DNA from: Crocodylus rhombifer | Lineage: Eukaryota; Chordata; Crocodylia; Crocodylidae | Reading direction: 5' to 3' | NCBI GenBank assembly: GCA_038503035.1 | Contig: JAVSML010025178.1 | Span: 290,149-354,148 of the forward strand | Length of the DNA: 64,000 nt | Shown: one piece after another, positions 46,117 through 58,340 of the stretch | How the letters are laid out: every line of letters begins with the position of its first letter | Position numbering within the stretch: the first letter of the stretch is position 1 | Translations under genes and position numbers: made by a program | Notes under the pieces: model-generated | The model's input: the letters and a program-made list of their open reading frames with translations, nothing else | What the model was told of the DNA's origin: nothing | Databases searched by the model: none

Positions 46117-49100
46117 CAGGAAGCAAAACTCAGAGGCCTGTTAGGCTCAATCCAGTGCCCACGGCAATCAACAGAAGTCTTTCCACTGAACTGGGCCATT
46201 TGTTCTCTGTGTGCTGCACCTTTAGGTTAAAAACCCTGCAAACAGACCAGCCATTTTATTAGAGGAGCAGATGGAAGATGAGCGTAAACTTGGACTGCTC
46301 GCAGACTTTACTTCTGTTCTGTCTTGTTTTGTCATTCATCTTAATCAAAACCAAAAGCCACTCACCCTGAAAAGTTGCGGCTGCAATTTGTCTATGGAAA
46401 AATATAAAACAGCTCTGTTCAGAAAAACAACCCAAAATGCAGAGTTGAAGAACTACCCAAAAAAACCTTGGGTCTTCAAAATCAGGCTAAAAATATCATG
46501 AAAATGGTCTTTTTTGGGCTAGATCCTAAGTTTGGGCTGCATTTCCTAGAGCAAGGCAGACAGAATTAAAGTTTAAGGTGTTGTGTGCAAGAACTGCAAT
46601 TTTTTTTTTAATTATTTTTTTTTACCTGCCTCCTACCCTTCTGTGGATGGGGTCATTTTGGAATGAGCTGCAAGCTTTTTGTGGGGCATCATGCTGTATT
46701 CCTGCAATCTTTCACTGGCAGAACAGTTCAAGCATTACAGCTGGCTTAAGTTAGAGCAGCCTTGTGGTTGCTCTAACTTAAACCACCTGCTGGTTCAGTC
46801 CTTGACCAGCCCCAGGATTTGGAGACGCAGAAAAATGGCTGAGTTTCAATGTTACCTCCTCCTTCCCCAGCTGCGTGGAGCACAAGCTGAAGATTCAGCC
46901 CTTTTTTCCAGGCTGTAACAAGTACTATATAAACACCACTACACCAGGGCTTGAAATTCAGCTACGTGGAGTTCTCAGAGAGGTTGTATTTTGGAGCTTC
47001 AGGTAACATTTAGAGCCCCCAGATAGAGACACCTATTATCAAACTAGCCTCATGTCTCTTTATACCATACTTTATTCCAGCACTTCAGACACTGAAGCCC
47101 AAACACAATAGGTTTAATAACCTTGCTAGGCAATGTTCTGTAGTGCCATTCCTATAGCCTTCATCTGGAGCCCCAAAGGTACCAACACAGCCTCTTCCTT
47201 GGCATTCTTGAAACTTTCTTTTGTGGCAGAACCAAGAAAGGTACAGCAGGAAAATTAAAGAAAGGTTGGAAATTAAAAAAAAAAAAAAAAAAAGTGTTTC
47301 TTGGACATTTTCAAAGGTTGGGGCTCCAGTTTTAATTTTGGCCAGAGGTTCACAATGAATGGAGCTTAATTTATGCAGGCCTCACTCCCCACATTGCTAG
47401 CACATACAGAGACACGCGCATAATCATGTGCAGTGGTAGGAATGACTCTGATAATACAGCCCGAATTGTCCTGCCCCTGCCCTTCGTGCTCGCCTTCTGC
47501 CCTGCAGCGAGCAAAGATAATGAGTAACACTGATATTAAACAGGGATTTGGAATCTTTTTTTTTTTTTTTTTTGGAAAGTGGATAACGCATTACAGTAGA
47601 TAGAAAAATCCATCCGACTTTATTTAACTGTAACATTTATTAAGAGGAGTGAAAAGGTCAGTGCGGAGCTCCCAGCATATGGGCTAAACTCCTTTCCTCA
47701 GCCTTGAATGCGACAAGAAAGCAGATCCCTTAAGATGCAACTATCTTAAGCTCCCCTCCGATGTTTAAACTCTTAGTAATTCTAGGTTTTGGAGACAAAC
47801 GTCAAAGCAGAGGGCTCTTCCCTTCATTATTCAAGTAAAGGCCCCATCAATATTATCTGTAATAAGAATCTGCTGTTGACATGGCTCACCCCGCAGTTCC
47901 TGTTCCAGGCAGCAGCCCTTGTCAATAGGATTAAAGTGAAGGAATGCCTTTGACAAGTCCACTGGCTGCTGGTTCATTGCTGCCATCAGGCTGCCGCTTT
48001 GAAAAGACATCTGGCACTGTTTCCAGGCTCCGGTGTGGCCAGATGATGGCAAGCCTGACCAGCCTGCCAAAAAGGGTCCTACACCTTTGAGATCTCACAT
48101 GGATCTCTTGGCCAGGGAGGTCAGGGCATGCTGGGCCCAGTTCTTCCCCTGCAAGACATGGGGAACTCCCTTTGAAGTCATACAGGAAAACGGGGCCCCA
48201 GAATAGGATGAAATTGGCAGAAGGAAATGGCAAAGAGTGTGAGACCTTGTAGAAGCCAACAGCTGTGCGCGTCCAGCCACAATTCTTTGGATTAGGTCCT
48301 CAATTACGTCATCAGGGCAACAGACATCTCAGCTGGCTGGAGGTTTTGCAGGGATTTTGATCAGTAATACCAGACTGAGAACCCAGAGACAATGTCTTTG
48401 GTCCAAGGAATGGGAATGCCACTACTGAGCTGCTATAATGAATAAGAAGCTGAGGGACAACCTCCTTGGTCCATTGAATGAGTATAACACAGGCAGCAGA
48501 GATACATGTTTTCACACACAGGCTATTTGTGTTAGCCTTGATCCAAGGACCATGTGCCTGTGGAAGGACTTAAATCTCTGTATGCTAAGCAGCTCTTGGC
48601 TTGTCTCCCATTGCTATGAGATGTTTTCTTTTTTTTTTTTTAAATGCAAAAACCCGGCCACTTGAAAGCAGACTCAAGCCATCTATGTCATATACCCTAC
48701 TGAACAGACAGCAACAGCTTTAAATCCATATTGACCTGTGTCCTAGCTGATGTCCAGTACCCTGAGTTACCTAGCTCCCTGACTGAGATGACCTGGAACC
48801 AGTAACCTGCTGATGGGTAGCCAAGCCTTTCCCATGAGTAATGGGAATGAAGGCATTCAGTTTGCAGGCAGTGTGAGCTGCACCAGAATAAAAATGAAAT
48901 CCTCCAATTAAGAACTCTGGAAGGAAACAAGCTCTAGGCTGTGAGTGTTAAGGATTATTAATGAACAGTTGGGCACATCTGATACTCAGTGATTCTGACC
49001 TGTATTTTATTTCTCCTCTGCTTCCTTGTTTGATACAGCTCCAGTTACAATGGCTTTATAATTACTGATCAGCCTGCAAGCCCCAGGATTCACAAAGCCA

Positions 49101-50924
49101 TCAGCTTATGCTCCAACGGCAGGGGCTGGCAAATTGAGGTGGAAGAGCCAAAGAATGGACCATGTAGCCCTGCAGCACTGCTTTGAGGTCCCTTTAAAGC
49201 TAGCTGTGTGTGACAGCAGCTTAGAAGCACAGAATCAAGCTACAAAAAAGTCCATTGCAAAACTGTGGCTTTCTAACTTTCTATCACTTGGTTCTTCAAG
49301 TGGAGATTGTGGGGTATGCATGTGCACCCATCCACGTGAGTGCACAAACACACACGCGCGCGTGCATGCGCACACACACACACACACACAGCCCCTCATC
49401 TTTTCCAGTGAATAAGTCCCTACCTTATTTGTTCTGTTCCTGTCCCCTCAGGTGCTGAGACCAGGTCAGGAAGCAGACAGCCTAGAGTGAAAACGTTAAT
49501 TCTTTTTTCTTCAAAACCTCTATTATTATCCTTAGGAGAAAACCCCCCAAAAACCAACAGCCCTCATTTTCAGGAATTGTTACATTTAATTAGGCTGCAG
49601 GTTCCATGGGGCTCTGAAAACAGAGCCAAGAAAGCACAAATGTCAAAATATCCTGCATGAAAGATGAAAAGCCCCAAGCAGGGCATTTCAGGGAAAAGGA
49701 GTGCTGTCAGCAGGCCTGTCAGCCCCACTGCAGATTTTTCAGATCTAATTAAAATGATCTTTAATATATTTTTTAAAGAAACACATTTTTCATTAAATAG
49801 CTGCATCTTCTGATGTATGTGTATATGGGGTCGGGGAGGGAGAGGTGGGAGGGATTGAACTGGCCTGATTTCTGTATTTAGCAAATGTGGAATAAGAGTG
49901 AAATGGAGACATGGACACACTACATGATTATGTAACACTGAGGCACAATAGTGCAAAACAGGGCAACTAAATCCAGAGCTCCATTATTTCAACTCAAAAT
50001 AACTCCAGTCACAGGTGACCATGCTTACTCTCCTGTGACATCAGCACTGACAGGAAGAAATGAGTCACTGAAATCAGCCTTGATGTAAGAAGGTAGCTTC
50101 AACACCCTGTAAACTGATGCCTGACTTTCCCTTTGCCTACCAAGTTCCTGTCCTGGTCATGAGGTGCCAAGGTAAAACAATTACTGGTGTAAAAAGCTGC
50201 AGGATGCCAGGCACGTACCACTACCATGAAAATCAGGGGAAACTCAGCACCCCCCAGGATTGGGTTCATTGTTTACTTAGTTTATACCAGGGGCTGCCCA
50301 AATTTCCTGGGCACAAAGGCCATGCCGGTAAGCTGGCTGACGCCCATGCATCACTCACATGGGAATTCACATTTCTTTTTGAATCAGAACATAAATTTGC
50401 AGGATGATATCACCTCCTTGGCACATTGCCCCTGCATGACGCCAATGAAGAGACATTGGCTGTAATTCAAGTTTGATTGCTCTTTAAAGAAACCTCACTC
50501 TTGATCAGTGTTGCTTCTCCCACAAGGTGTTGGAGCAGTTGAGAACCTCCTCCTGTGGTCTGCAGGGTACTACATGGAGTTTCATTTTCATATCAAGAGT
50601 AATAAGATGAAAGTGTAACTGGAAGAAAGGAGGCTGAGAGGCCTTCTAGTCTACAGGGAATTTCAAGAAGTTTTAGAAAGGTTCCAAATAAAATTAGCCA
50701 GCAGTAAAAGAGAGCAATGTCCCGTACAGCACTTTCATCTCACAGTAAGTCTCTGCATGGAAGAGAACCACCAAGTAGGGAATCTACACAGGGCACCTTG
50801 AGCATCCTTATGTGCAACAGAGGTTGTCTCCAAGGCAGGCAGTGCAGGAGGAGGGATGGGATCAAAGGAGAGAATACCAAATCCGTACTTAGGGAGGATG
50901 TGTACCTTGATCCCTGTCGCAAAG
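46117..50924. other. Mostly unique; homopolymer runs, Z-DNA tract and regulatory candidate
   Basis: An A-run lies at 47275-47293 and a T-run at 47556-47573. The stretch 47480-48070 is a non-repetitive, mixed-composition block that could be a conserved element. A perfect alternating purine-pyrimidine tract lies at 49348-49390. Isolated hAT-like left ends (CAGGGGCTGGCAAATT near 49123, CAGGGGCTGCCCAAATT near 50288) have no matching right ends. No coding similarity was seen. Confidence 0.4.
49348..49390. repeat. Alternating purine-pyrimidine tract (CA/CG), Z-DNA prone
   Basis: The 43 bases alternate purine and pyrimidine without exception. A CGCGCGTGCATGCG centre lies between CA runs. Such sequences readily adopt left-handed DNA under supercoiling. 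Whether this one does is unknown. Confidence 0.8.
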
Positions 50925-51722
50925 GCTAGGGACAGAAGTTGCACATAAACTGGTTTAAGTAATCAGAAACTGATTTAAACCTGTAATAGAGCAGATGTTC
51001 AGTGCACACAAACTAGTTTTAAAATGGCTGAAACTGGTTTAAGATAAACTTGGTTGAATATGGTATCAGACTTAACAGAATTGGATCAAACCGGTTTATG
51101 AAACTTCTGTCCTAGACCCCTTCCTGGTTCAAGTTAAATCACAGTCCCCTAGCATCCCAGCATGCTTTGAAGCCCTGAGCTGGGCTGTGCTGTCTGCTCC
51201 AGAGAGCAGGGCTGGCTCTGCCCCTCTGCTCCCTAGCTGGAACAGTGAGGGCTGGCTGACAAGGCACTGGGGGTCCAAGCCTGGCTGGGGATGCAGCCCA
51301 GTCTGCAGGGGATACTGTCCCCTCCAAGCAAACCCTAGCTGGGGTCTGGGGCCAGGGAGGAGAGCTAAACACCCCTTCCCTTGCTCAAACTCACTGCTGG
51401 CTGCAACTGTGGGTTATAAATCCCAGAGGCACCTGGAAGTAGGAAATGGAAGTGATAAGCAGTCCTGCAGAGTCCTGCTGCTGTAATTCTGGACTGCAAA
51501 TCCCAGAGACCTCGGGGGCATCAGGAAGAGGAAATGAACACACAGCCAGATTGCTTTGCTCTAGCACCCGCCCCCCAGCTCCTGGCCTGAGCCACTGTAG
51601 GCATGTGATTGCATTTCCTGAATCAAATGTCCGTTCACTTTTCTTTCAATTTAATCTGCAGCTACTAACCAGCAAAGACTGAACTGATTCAGCATTGGGC
51701 TTTTTAACTGTCTGTACCTAGC
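50925..51722 (+). mobile_element. Full-length 798-bp DNA element with inverted termini and CAAAG flanks
   Basis: The left end is GCTAGGGACAGAAGTTG and the right end reverse-complements to GCTAGGTACAGACAGTT (close 17-bp inverted termini). CAAAG lies directly outside both ends (50920-50924 and 51723-51727). The interior has repeated TGGTTTAAG-type blocks at 50950-51070 and two sub-repeats with AAATCCCAGAGRC around 51415 and 51488. A truncated inverted-orientation copy lies at 13507-14092. No transposase similarity was seen, so it is probably non-autonomous. Confidence 0.8.
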
Positions 51723-51727
51723 CAAAG

Positions 51728-53059
51728 TGGCAGTGGCTGTTACTGTAGTCCATGAACTGATAAAACAGACATGGAAGAACCTGTGCTCCAAGTATGTATT
51801 GTATTGCAGCAGGGGTGCGAATCCCAGGCCCTTTCCTCTTTGCTGCCTTGTCACCCACACCCAAGGGTGTGATCTTTAGTCTAAAAAACGAACATATGCT
51901 CTGGTGGGAAGTGAAGGAGCAAGGGAGGAAACATCAACAAGGCCTAGTTGGACCCTGCTCCACAGTCCAGAGCCCAGTACAACTCAGTATAATACAAGGC
52001 TGAGGGTATAGTTGTTCAAAGCAGTTCAACTCATGAATGGAGCAAAATAGCTAAAGCAATAGCAGCCTTCATCTTAAAGGCAGCTGTTCCCACCCAAAAA
52101 CATAGGCATACATAAGGCACATGGAAGCAGAGGGAGTTTCACTGGTTTTGTGAATGTTTATGTCCCCCAAATCAAGAGCAAAAATATCAGAAGCAAGGAA
52201 AGAAAACAGACACAGAACATGGCCTTGAGAAATACCCAGAGCATGAGCTTTCTGGGTTGAGCGCTAGCTGAGAGGGGTTAGGCTGTGAGCAAAAAAAGCA
52301 CAGCCGCTTCTTGTCCAATTCCTGCTGCGTGCGCTTTGTAAAGAAACAAGGCTTCCTCAAAGAAGTACCTGGCTCCAGAACCAATGTCTCCTCCTTCCTG
52401 GAACAACCTACAAGACTTTGAAGTTTTGGCTAATCTCACTGGTCAAAACGGGTGACAGTTTGCTACACTGACCCGTATCCCTGCAGTGCCACCTTTGCAG
52501 CTCAAATGCATTGCTGAAAAATACTGCAGCAATGTTTTCTGGGGGAATTCCCATATGCTAATGACTCTTTGAATGAGATTCACATATTAACTTTCCCTGA
52601 GTTTAACCATCGAAGCTGGGAGATATTTTTCGGGTACTGAGTCTTAGTTGCACGTAGCCAAACCATTCTCTGCATAACGAGGTACATTTTTAATATGTTC
52701 AAAATTCTTTTGGGCTGATGTTTCATAATGACTTGTAGAGCAGTCTATACCAGAGGGCAGCAATCTATGTCCCATTGGCTGTATCCAGGCTGGGAAGAAG
52801 TAAGTTTTGGCCTGCAAAGGTCTAACCTTGTCCAGGGTATCTCTGGGGGGGGGATCAGGCAGAATGCATCTATGCTAAGCCATCTGTGACCTCCGCAGCA
52901 TCCTCTTCAGCAACCCTCCCCACTGCTCGCTCCTGCCTGCACTTACCTCGCTGTAGTTTTGGCACTGGGGCATGCATGGAGGGACCTGCGCAGGGGCCAG
53001 GTTGCAAGCTTCAGCCCCGGCAGCAAAAAGCTGCTGACTTCTTTTCTATACAATTAGAA
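51728..53059. other. Unique sequence with a truncated hAT-like end
   Basis: A CAGAGGGCAGCAATC hAT-like left end near 52752 runs into the next element without its own right end. Otherwise nothing recognised. Confidence 0.4.
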
Positions 53060-53342
53060 CAATGATTCTCAATCAGGGTGCCTTGACACCTTTTCAAGGC
53101 TGCTGCAGGGTGCCATGCAATGTTAGCACTGTTAGGTGTGCAAACATGATTCGTAAGGTGAACCCCGGGATTTTGAATAGGAGTCCATAGTGTTAAAAAC
53201 ATTCTGCCCTGTTGGGGTCTTCCTATGTTCTTTGCAACAGAAGAATTACTCTATTATTTTTCTCTAGTAAAAAAAGGAGTAAAAGCTAAGAGCTGGCATT
53301 TCCCAAGGGGTACCTTGAATCTAAAAAGTTTGAGAACCACTA
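53060..53342. mobile_element. hAT-like MITE, intact copy of the split family
   Basis: It begins CAATGATTCTCAATCAGGGT and ends AAGTTTGAGAACCACTA, so it has CAGTGGTTCTCAA-type inverted termini. It is the empty-site relative of the split element at 17914-20249. Length is 283 bp. No clear flanking duplication was found. Confidence 0.8.
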
Positions 53343-53684
53343 TGACAGACTAAACCATCATTAAGTGAGAGAGGTGATGGATGTGGCCCCCAAAGCACAG
53401 AAATGAGCAGATTTTAAAGAGTTAAAATAAAGAGAGATTTTAAACCAAAAAAACCCCCCATTGATATGAAAATGGGGATTCATCCCTTAAACTCAACATC
53501 TTCCCCAACCCACGGATCTGCCATTCAGATATGCATCTGCTTGCCTGAATTATTATTTGAATAAATTATAGTAACACCAAAATCAGACCCAGTTATGCTG
53601 GAAATGCAAATAGCGAAACACAGTTCCTGCCTCTGAGAGTTGTTTGACTGAAGAGACAAGACAGGATAGGCAACGAGGAGAAAG

Positions 53685-53782
53685 GGAAAGAGAATCACAG
53701 AAGGATGAAGTGACTTGCCCAAAGTCATGGAGCTGGTCAGTGGAAGAGCTGGAAATAGAATGCAGGGCTCCTGTTCCTATCC
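53685..53782 (-). repeat. MIR-type CORE-SINE fragment (minus strand)
   Basis: GAAGTGACTTGCCCAAAGTC followed by GAGCTGGTCAGTGGAAGAGC and GGAAATAGAATGCAGGGCTCC is the antisense of the conserved MIR core (GAGTTCGAATCCTGGCTCTG ... GACCTTGGGCAAGTCACTT). MIR copies of this age are shared by amniotes. Confidence 0.8.
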
Positions 53783-55576
53783 CCTTCCTTGTGGGTCTAT
53801 ACTACTCCTGGAGAAGTGGTTGCAAGCCCTGGCTTTTGCCCTGTTTAGTACATTCCTGGTTGAACTGCAGCAAAGTACCAACTGCAGAATCTTTACTACC
53901 AGCCCCCGCGACCATGGAGGCAGAAAGAGCCCTGCTACTGTGGGAGTGTGCGGCGCCAACTTGTAAACTGAGAACATTTGACCTGGGATCAGGGAGCGGG
54001 AAGAGGTATCGCACAAGGTCAATTTCTTACAGAGTCGATTTTCAGACTTGAATTGCACTTTCAAAACCAATCTGAAAGGTATGCTGTGGAAGGCTGTTAT
54101 TTAATGCAAGAAAGGAGGGACTCTCCTAGCAGGGAGTGCTGTTCTGAGGCTGGCTATAACCTAGGCGCTTTCACACAAGCTGCAAGCTGTGGCTGCGGAT
54201 CTGCAATCAAGCGCAAACAGAATTTGGGGAGGAGAGGGAGGAATAATCATTCTGGCATGGTCTAAACAAGTGTAAGAAAAGGTTCCTAACAGGACTATTT
54301 CTGCAGGTGACACTCCCTCTCTGTGGACTACAGTGGGATATGTGAGGAGCTTTATGCAAATCCTGAAAATAAAAAAGAAAAGGAAAGTCCAGAAAGGAGG
54401 GGCAAAAAAGGAGAAAGCAATAGAAGTGAAAGCATAGTAAGGCCTAGAATGTTTTCAAAAGGGGCCCCTCCTAAACAGAGGCATCTCAGATGCATACATC
54501 TTGCGAGGCACCCAAAAGCTCAGCCTGTACAAGTTATCCATCCCTTTTCTCTGTGGTGGTTGCTGGCCTGGAGATCTCTCCCCACCATCAGCATTGAACC
54601 ATCTGATGACCCCCGCCTCCATCTCTTGAGAAACCCTCTTTTTAGATTGGGTTTTTAAGCAACAAGAGGGTTCATTTTCCTCATACTTCCTTACAGAAGT
54701 ACTTACTAGTGGTGAAATACCTCAGGTGAAGCTGAAGTGACACCCTGCAGGGATTTACACTGCAGCTGCTCTGGAAAAGTCGCCAGTGTGGCTGTCAACC
54801 AGGCAAAATGTAGGTGCCCCTTGAAAAATGATGAAATGCAAAATTGCACAATTCCCTGCAGTGAAGAAACGGGCTCGTGGACTTGCCCTTCGCACGACTA
54901 AACCATCAGTGCATGGTCTTGCGTGCTTAGGAATCATGTCTGTAGGGGACCAGACTCGTGTTCTCATCTTTGGTGCCTAGTCACTGGCTCGCCAGGTAGT
55001 AATTTAGCAAGGGGAGACCAGATAATTTCCTGTTTGACTGGTATATCTCAACAGACTTTCCCCTCCAGGGTGCAAACGGGTAGGTGGCCAACTCTGAAGA
55101 GGCGGCAGATCACTTCATAAGCACCGGGAGAAGGAATGCTTGGTCCTTTTATAGGTGGGTTGGTTTCCCAGCACTGCCGTCATCGCTCGGGTGACTAGCA
55201 GCATAAGACATTTCAGGCTCTCCCCCGCAGAGGGTAAAAAGTCAAGAGGGTATTAAACTGTCAGATTGGGGCAATTTATGTATATAAACAGAGGCCTGCT
55301 CTGCTGATTTATACCCTGATAACATATGGCCCACAGGTAAGGAACACAGCACATCATCTCATCTGCCAGTGGGAGAAGTTTGGATTGACTGATCCATAAA
55401 ACAGCAAGGCCTTCAGTTATCTTGCCTCACATCTACACGCACACACGCAAACAGCCACTGCCAACAAGGGCTCATGGAGTAACATGATACAAGCAATAAA
55501 CGCTTTCCCCTAGCAAAAGTTAAGAGAGAGATTAGATAAGGCGGCTAAAACAAACGTTAACCACCATGGTGGGAGC
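53783..55576. other. Unique sequence, possible regulatory block near 55.2 kb
   Basis: Non-repetitive sequence. The part around 55240-55330 (GCAATTTATGTATATAAACA, GATTTATACCCTGATAACAT) is a weak conserved-element candidate. No coding similarity was recognised. Confidence 0.35.
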
Positions 55577-55792
55577 TCAGCCGGCCTTTTGCTTGAGCTC
55601 AGTTAATAGTTTGCAGAGTTCCAGGAGGCTGGGCACATCAGTGGCTGCCTTTGCCATTTTTCTCTTGCGTCTGATTTCTGTACCTGCTATTGTAGCTCTG
55701 TCCCCTATTATCCTCCCTATTATCCCCAAAATATCTCTGCCTATCTGCACGATGCCACCTTCTTCTTCACAGCACTCCACTGGCACCTGTAG
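55577..55792 (-). CDS. Unconfirmed single-exon coding candidate (71 codons)
   Basis: On the minus strand a frame runs from just after a splice-acceptor-like ATCACTACAG at about 55793 to a TGA stop at 55577. It is acidic then basic (EEEGGIVQIG, RRKRKMAKAA) and ends SLLELCKLLTELKQKAG, which could form a helix. Translation from an in-frame ATG at 55786 is equally possible. I recognise no family. Support is only the acceptor-like site, the uninterrupted frame and the non-repetitive composition. It may be chance, a terminal exon, or a transposon product. Confidence 0.2.
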   Translation of the reverse strand, partial: LQVPVECCEEEGGIVQIGRDILGIIGRIIGDRATIAGTEIRRKRKMAKAATDVPSLLELCKLLTELKQKAG

Positions 55793-56179
55793 TGATCATT
55801 GGTTCAATAGATGTATGCAAACAATGAATGAAAAGAACTAAACATTTACTAAAGTATGTCTTTTTGTCTCAGACTAATAATACAGCTACCAAGTACACCT
55901 CTGAAACATGGAAGATGCCAAATTTTAGCCAATTTTGGATTTTAAACTTCATTACAGAACAACAAGGAAGTTTTTTGTTTGTTTTTTCTACCTCCCTGCC
56001 ATCTGACACCTCCAGGGAAGGAAGCCTACCTGATCAACACATCAGAGAGCTACTCAACACAGCTCACAAAGGCGCTCTGGGACAGCCTTCCATCTTTAGC
56101 TCCCTCTGAGCAAAAACAAAATTTATTTTCTACCTATGGGGACTTTTTACCATCGTGTACCATCTACACTTTTCCCAGA
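55793..56179. other. Unclassified sequence
   Basis: No recognisable feature. It may be the body of the Penelope-type element whose tail follows. Confidence 0.35.
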
Positions 56180-56290
56180 GCCTGACGAAGGGACTTTGAT
56201 CCTGAAAACTTGCAGAAAAGGACAGTTTTCTTGCCATTTTCCAGTTGGTCTAATAAAAGATACCATTTTGGAACCAAGAGTTCTAGTTTT
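56180..56290 (+). mobile_element. Penelope-type 3' tail, third copy
   Basis: CTGACGA (56182-56188), a short A/GGG...CCT hairpin and GAAA (56204-56207) resemble half of a hammerhead ribozyme core. They are followed by TTCCAGTTGGTCTAATAAAA, then GATACCA, the same tail ending as in the inverted pair at 42.4 kb. The third helix and cleavage site of a ribozyme are not recognisable. Confidence 0.55.
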
Positions 56291-57774
56291 TTGTAAGAAC
56301 TAAACAACAAACTTTAATTGTGGAGAAGTAGGCAACCGCCTCAGACTATTTCTCTTTAACTAGCTGCTCCCTTACTGAAGGATCATCTCCCTCAGTCTCC
56401 TCTTAGGGAGCATCTCTAAATTATAACTCCTATTATTACAGCGCCCTGCTCAGTTCAGGGTCCAGTTAAACTCACATTGTGCCTGGTTGATATTGCAACC
56501 ATCATTCATATCTACATTCCTGATGGCATTGTAGCCAGTGGGGCCTTCTCACCTCATTGCTAGCTAGAGGTGGGCAAATTCAACTTTCAAGATATTGTTT
56601 ATTCAGTTGCAAAGAAGAACAGTTGTTAGGGAGCTGCTCATTACTTTTAAAAACTTGATTCATGTCCCACACTAATTTTGCTCTCTAGGCAGCTCACTCA
56701 CCAATCACTAAGGCTATTCATACAAGTACTTGTTATTCGTGCTATGGGATTGCTACATTGCTCATAGGTGACCTGATTTTCAGGAGGTCAGGTGTGTGGA
56801 TTTTTTTCGTCTCCTGAGTGAGTGAATTGCTTATGATCTGGGGAAGAACTTGAACAAACAATAGCTAGTTTGCACAAAGACCCTTCTTACACATGAACAT
56901 TTGGTTTGGGACCAAGAACATAGGAAATAAGTCAGAAGGTTCATGAGTTTCAAAGCAAATTCACAGGTTTTAGGTGAAAGTCAGTGCACAGCTATTGCTT
57001 GGCCTGCTGACATGGGGGGAGAGGCAGTATTGAAGTGGGCTTCTTAGCTTAACGTTCTTCCATAGAAACCTTGAGGCTGTTTTAACTTTCCTCCTGAACC
57101 ATTCTGCGTTGTAGAACCATCTCACTGAAGACAGCAGCAGATGGAGGAGGAGTCACTGGCAAATAACTAGCAGTAGAGGGCAGGGTCATCCAGAGATGTT
57201 AAGACATGCATGGATGGTCCCAAGCAGATATCAAGGAATGCATTTGCTGTCAAAGGAATGGCAAATTCTACCCTCTTAAGATGCAAACATGGAAGAAATC
57301 AGACACAAGTGGCAAACCTTATCGTTTTCTAGCTCCAATAGGGAGAGCTTTGTGGTAGAAACAGAGGCTTTAGTGGCATCAAACAGTAAACTCTACGGGG
57401 CACTTTACCTTTGGCTTAATCATCAAGGCATCTTTGTCTAACCATAAACCCTGACATTCTGCCCAATACAATTACATGCTTGGTACAAAAATAACAATTG
57501 GAAAAATAATTGCATTTATCATATCTGCAACTAAACATTTACCTTTGCCCTGCAAAATGATTGAAACCAGAATGCAGAGTTCAGTACATTTCCACACATC
57601 CCACATAACCATAACGGGCAGGAAACTACTAATAGTAGAAACCAGCATTTGACTTCAAGAATTATTTTCAAGATGTCTTAAATCCACCAAGGTGGAATAT
57701 TGCAGCACAGCACCCAGACAAGGACACAAATTTATAGATAACCAGAGAAGAGGAACTTCTGACAACAGTTAAAC
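56291..57774. other. Unique sequence, no gene recognised
   Basis: Non-repetitive sequence. No coding similarity was seen. Confidence 0.4.
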
Positions 57775-58340
57775 CAGGGGTAGGCAACCTCTGGCATTCA
57801 TGCCAGAGTGGCATGTGAAGGCATTTTGCTTGGCTCACACAACTTGGGGTGGACGGGGGAAGCTGTGAAGGGCCCAATCCTTGTTGCAGAAGCACAGCCC
57901 TGGGTCTCTCTCCACTGTCGACCCTGAGGTGCCCATGCACCTGCTGCTGGCAACAAGCTACGCCAGGATTGCACAGACCCCAGTGCAGCTGCTTGCAGAC
58001 TCCCCACTGCCTGCTGCAAGCAGCCCAGGCCCAGGCCCAGGCTCCCCACTGCCTGCTGCAAGCAGCCCAGGCTCCATGGGCCTGCCCAGAGCCCAGACAG
58101 GCTGTGGCAGGCAGCAAACAGCTGCACTGGGGTCCGTGGAGGCCTGGCCTGGTTCGTTCCTGGCAGTGAGTGCACGTGTGCCCCACGTCAGATGCTGGGG
58201 ATGGGGATGGGGCTGTGCTGCCACAACAAGGATTGAACCCCTTGCAGCTCCCCCACCATCTGCCCTGGCATGCCAACATCTTACAAGTCAAGATTGTGGA
58301 TGTTTTTGGCAACTTGGCTCAAAAACATTGCCGACCCCAG
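57775..58340. mobile_element. hAT-like MITE, 566 bp, with internal tandem duplication
   Basis: The left end CAGGGGTAGGCAA and the reversed right end CTGGGGTCGGCAA match at 11 of 13. The flanking octamers AGTTAAAC (57767-57774) and AGCTAAAG (58341-58348) match 6 of 8. A 42-bp unit starting CTCCCCACTGCCTGCTG is duplicated once (58000-58073). Overlapping long frames on both strands (up to 220 codons) result from GC-rich composition and have no recognised domain. Confidence 0.75.
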
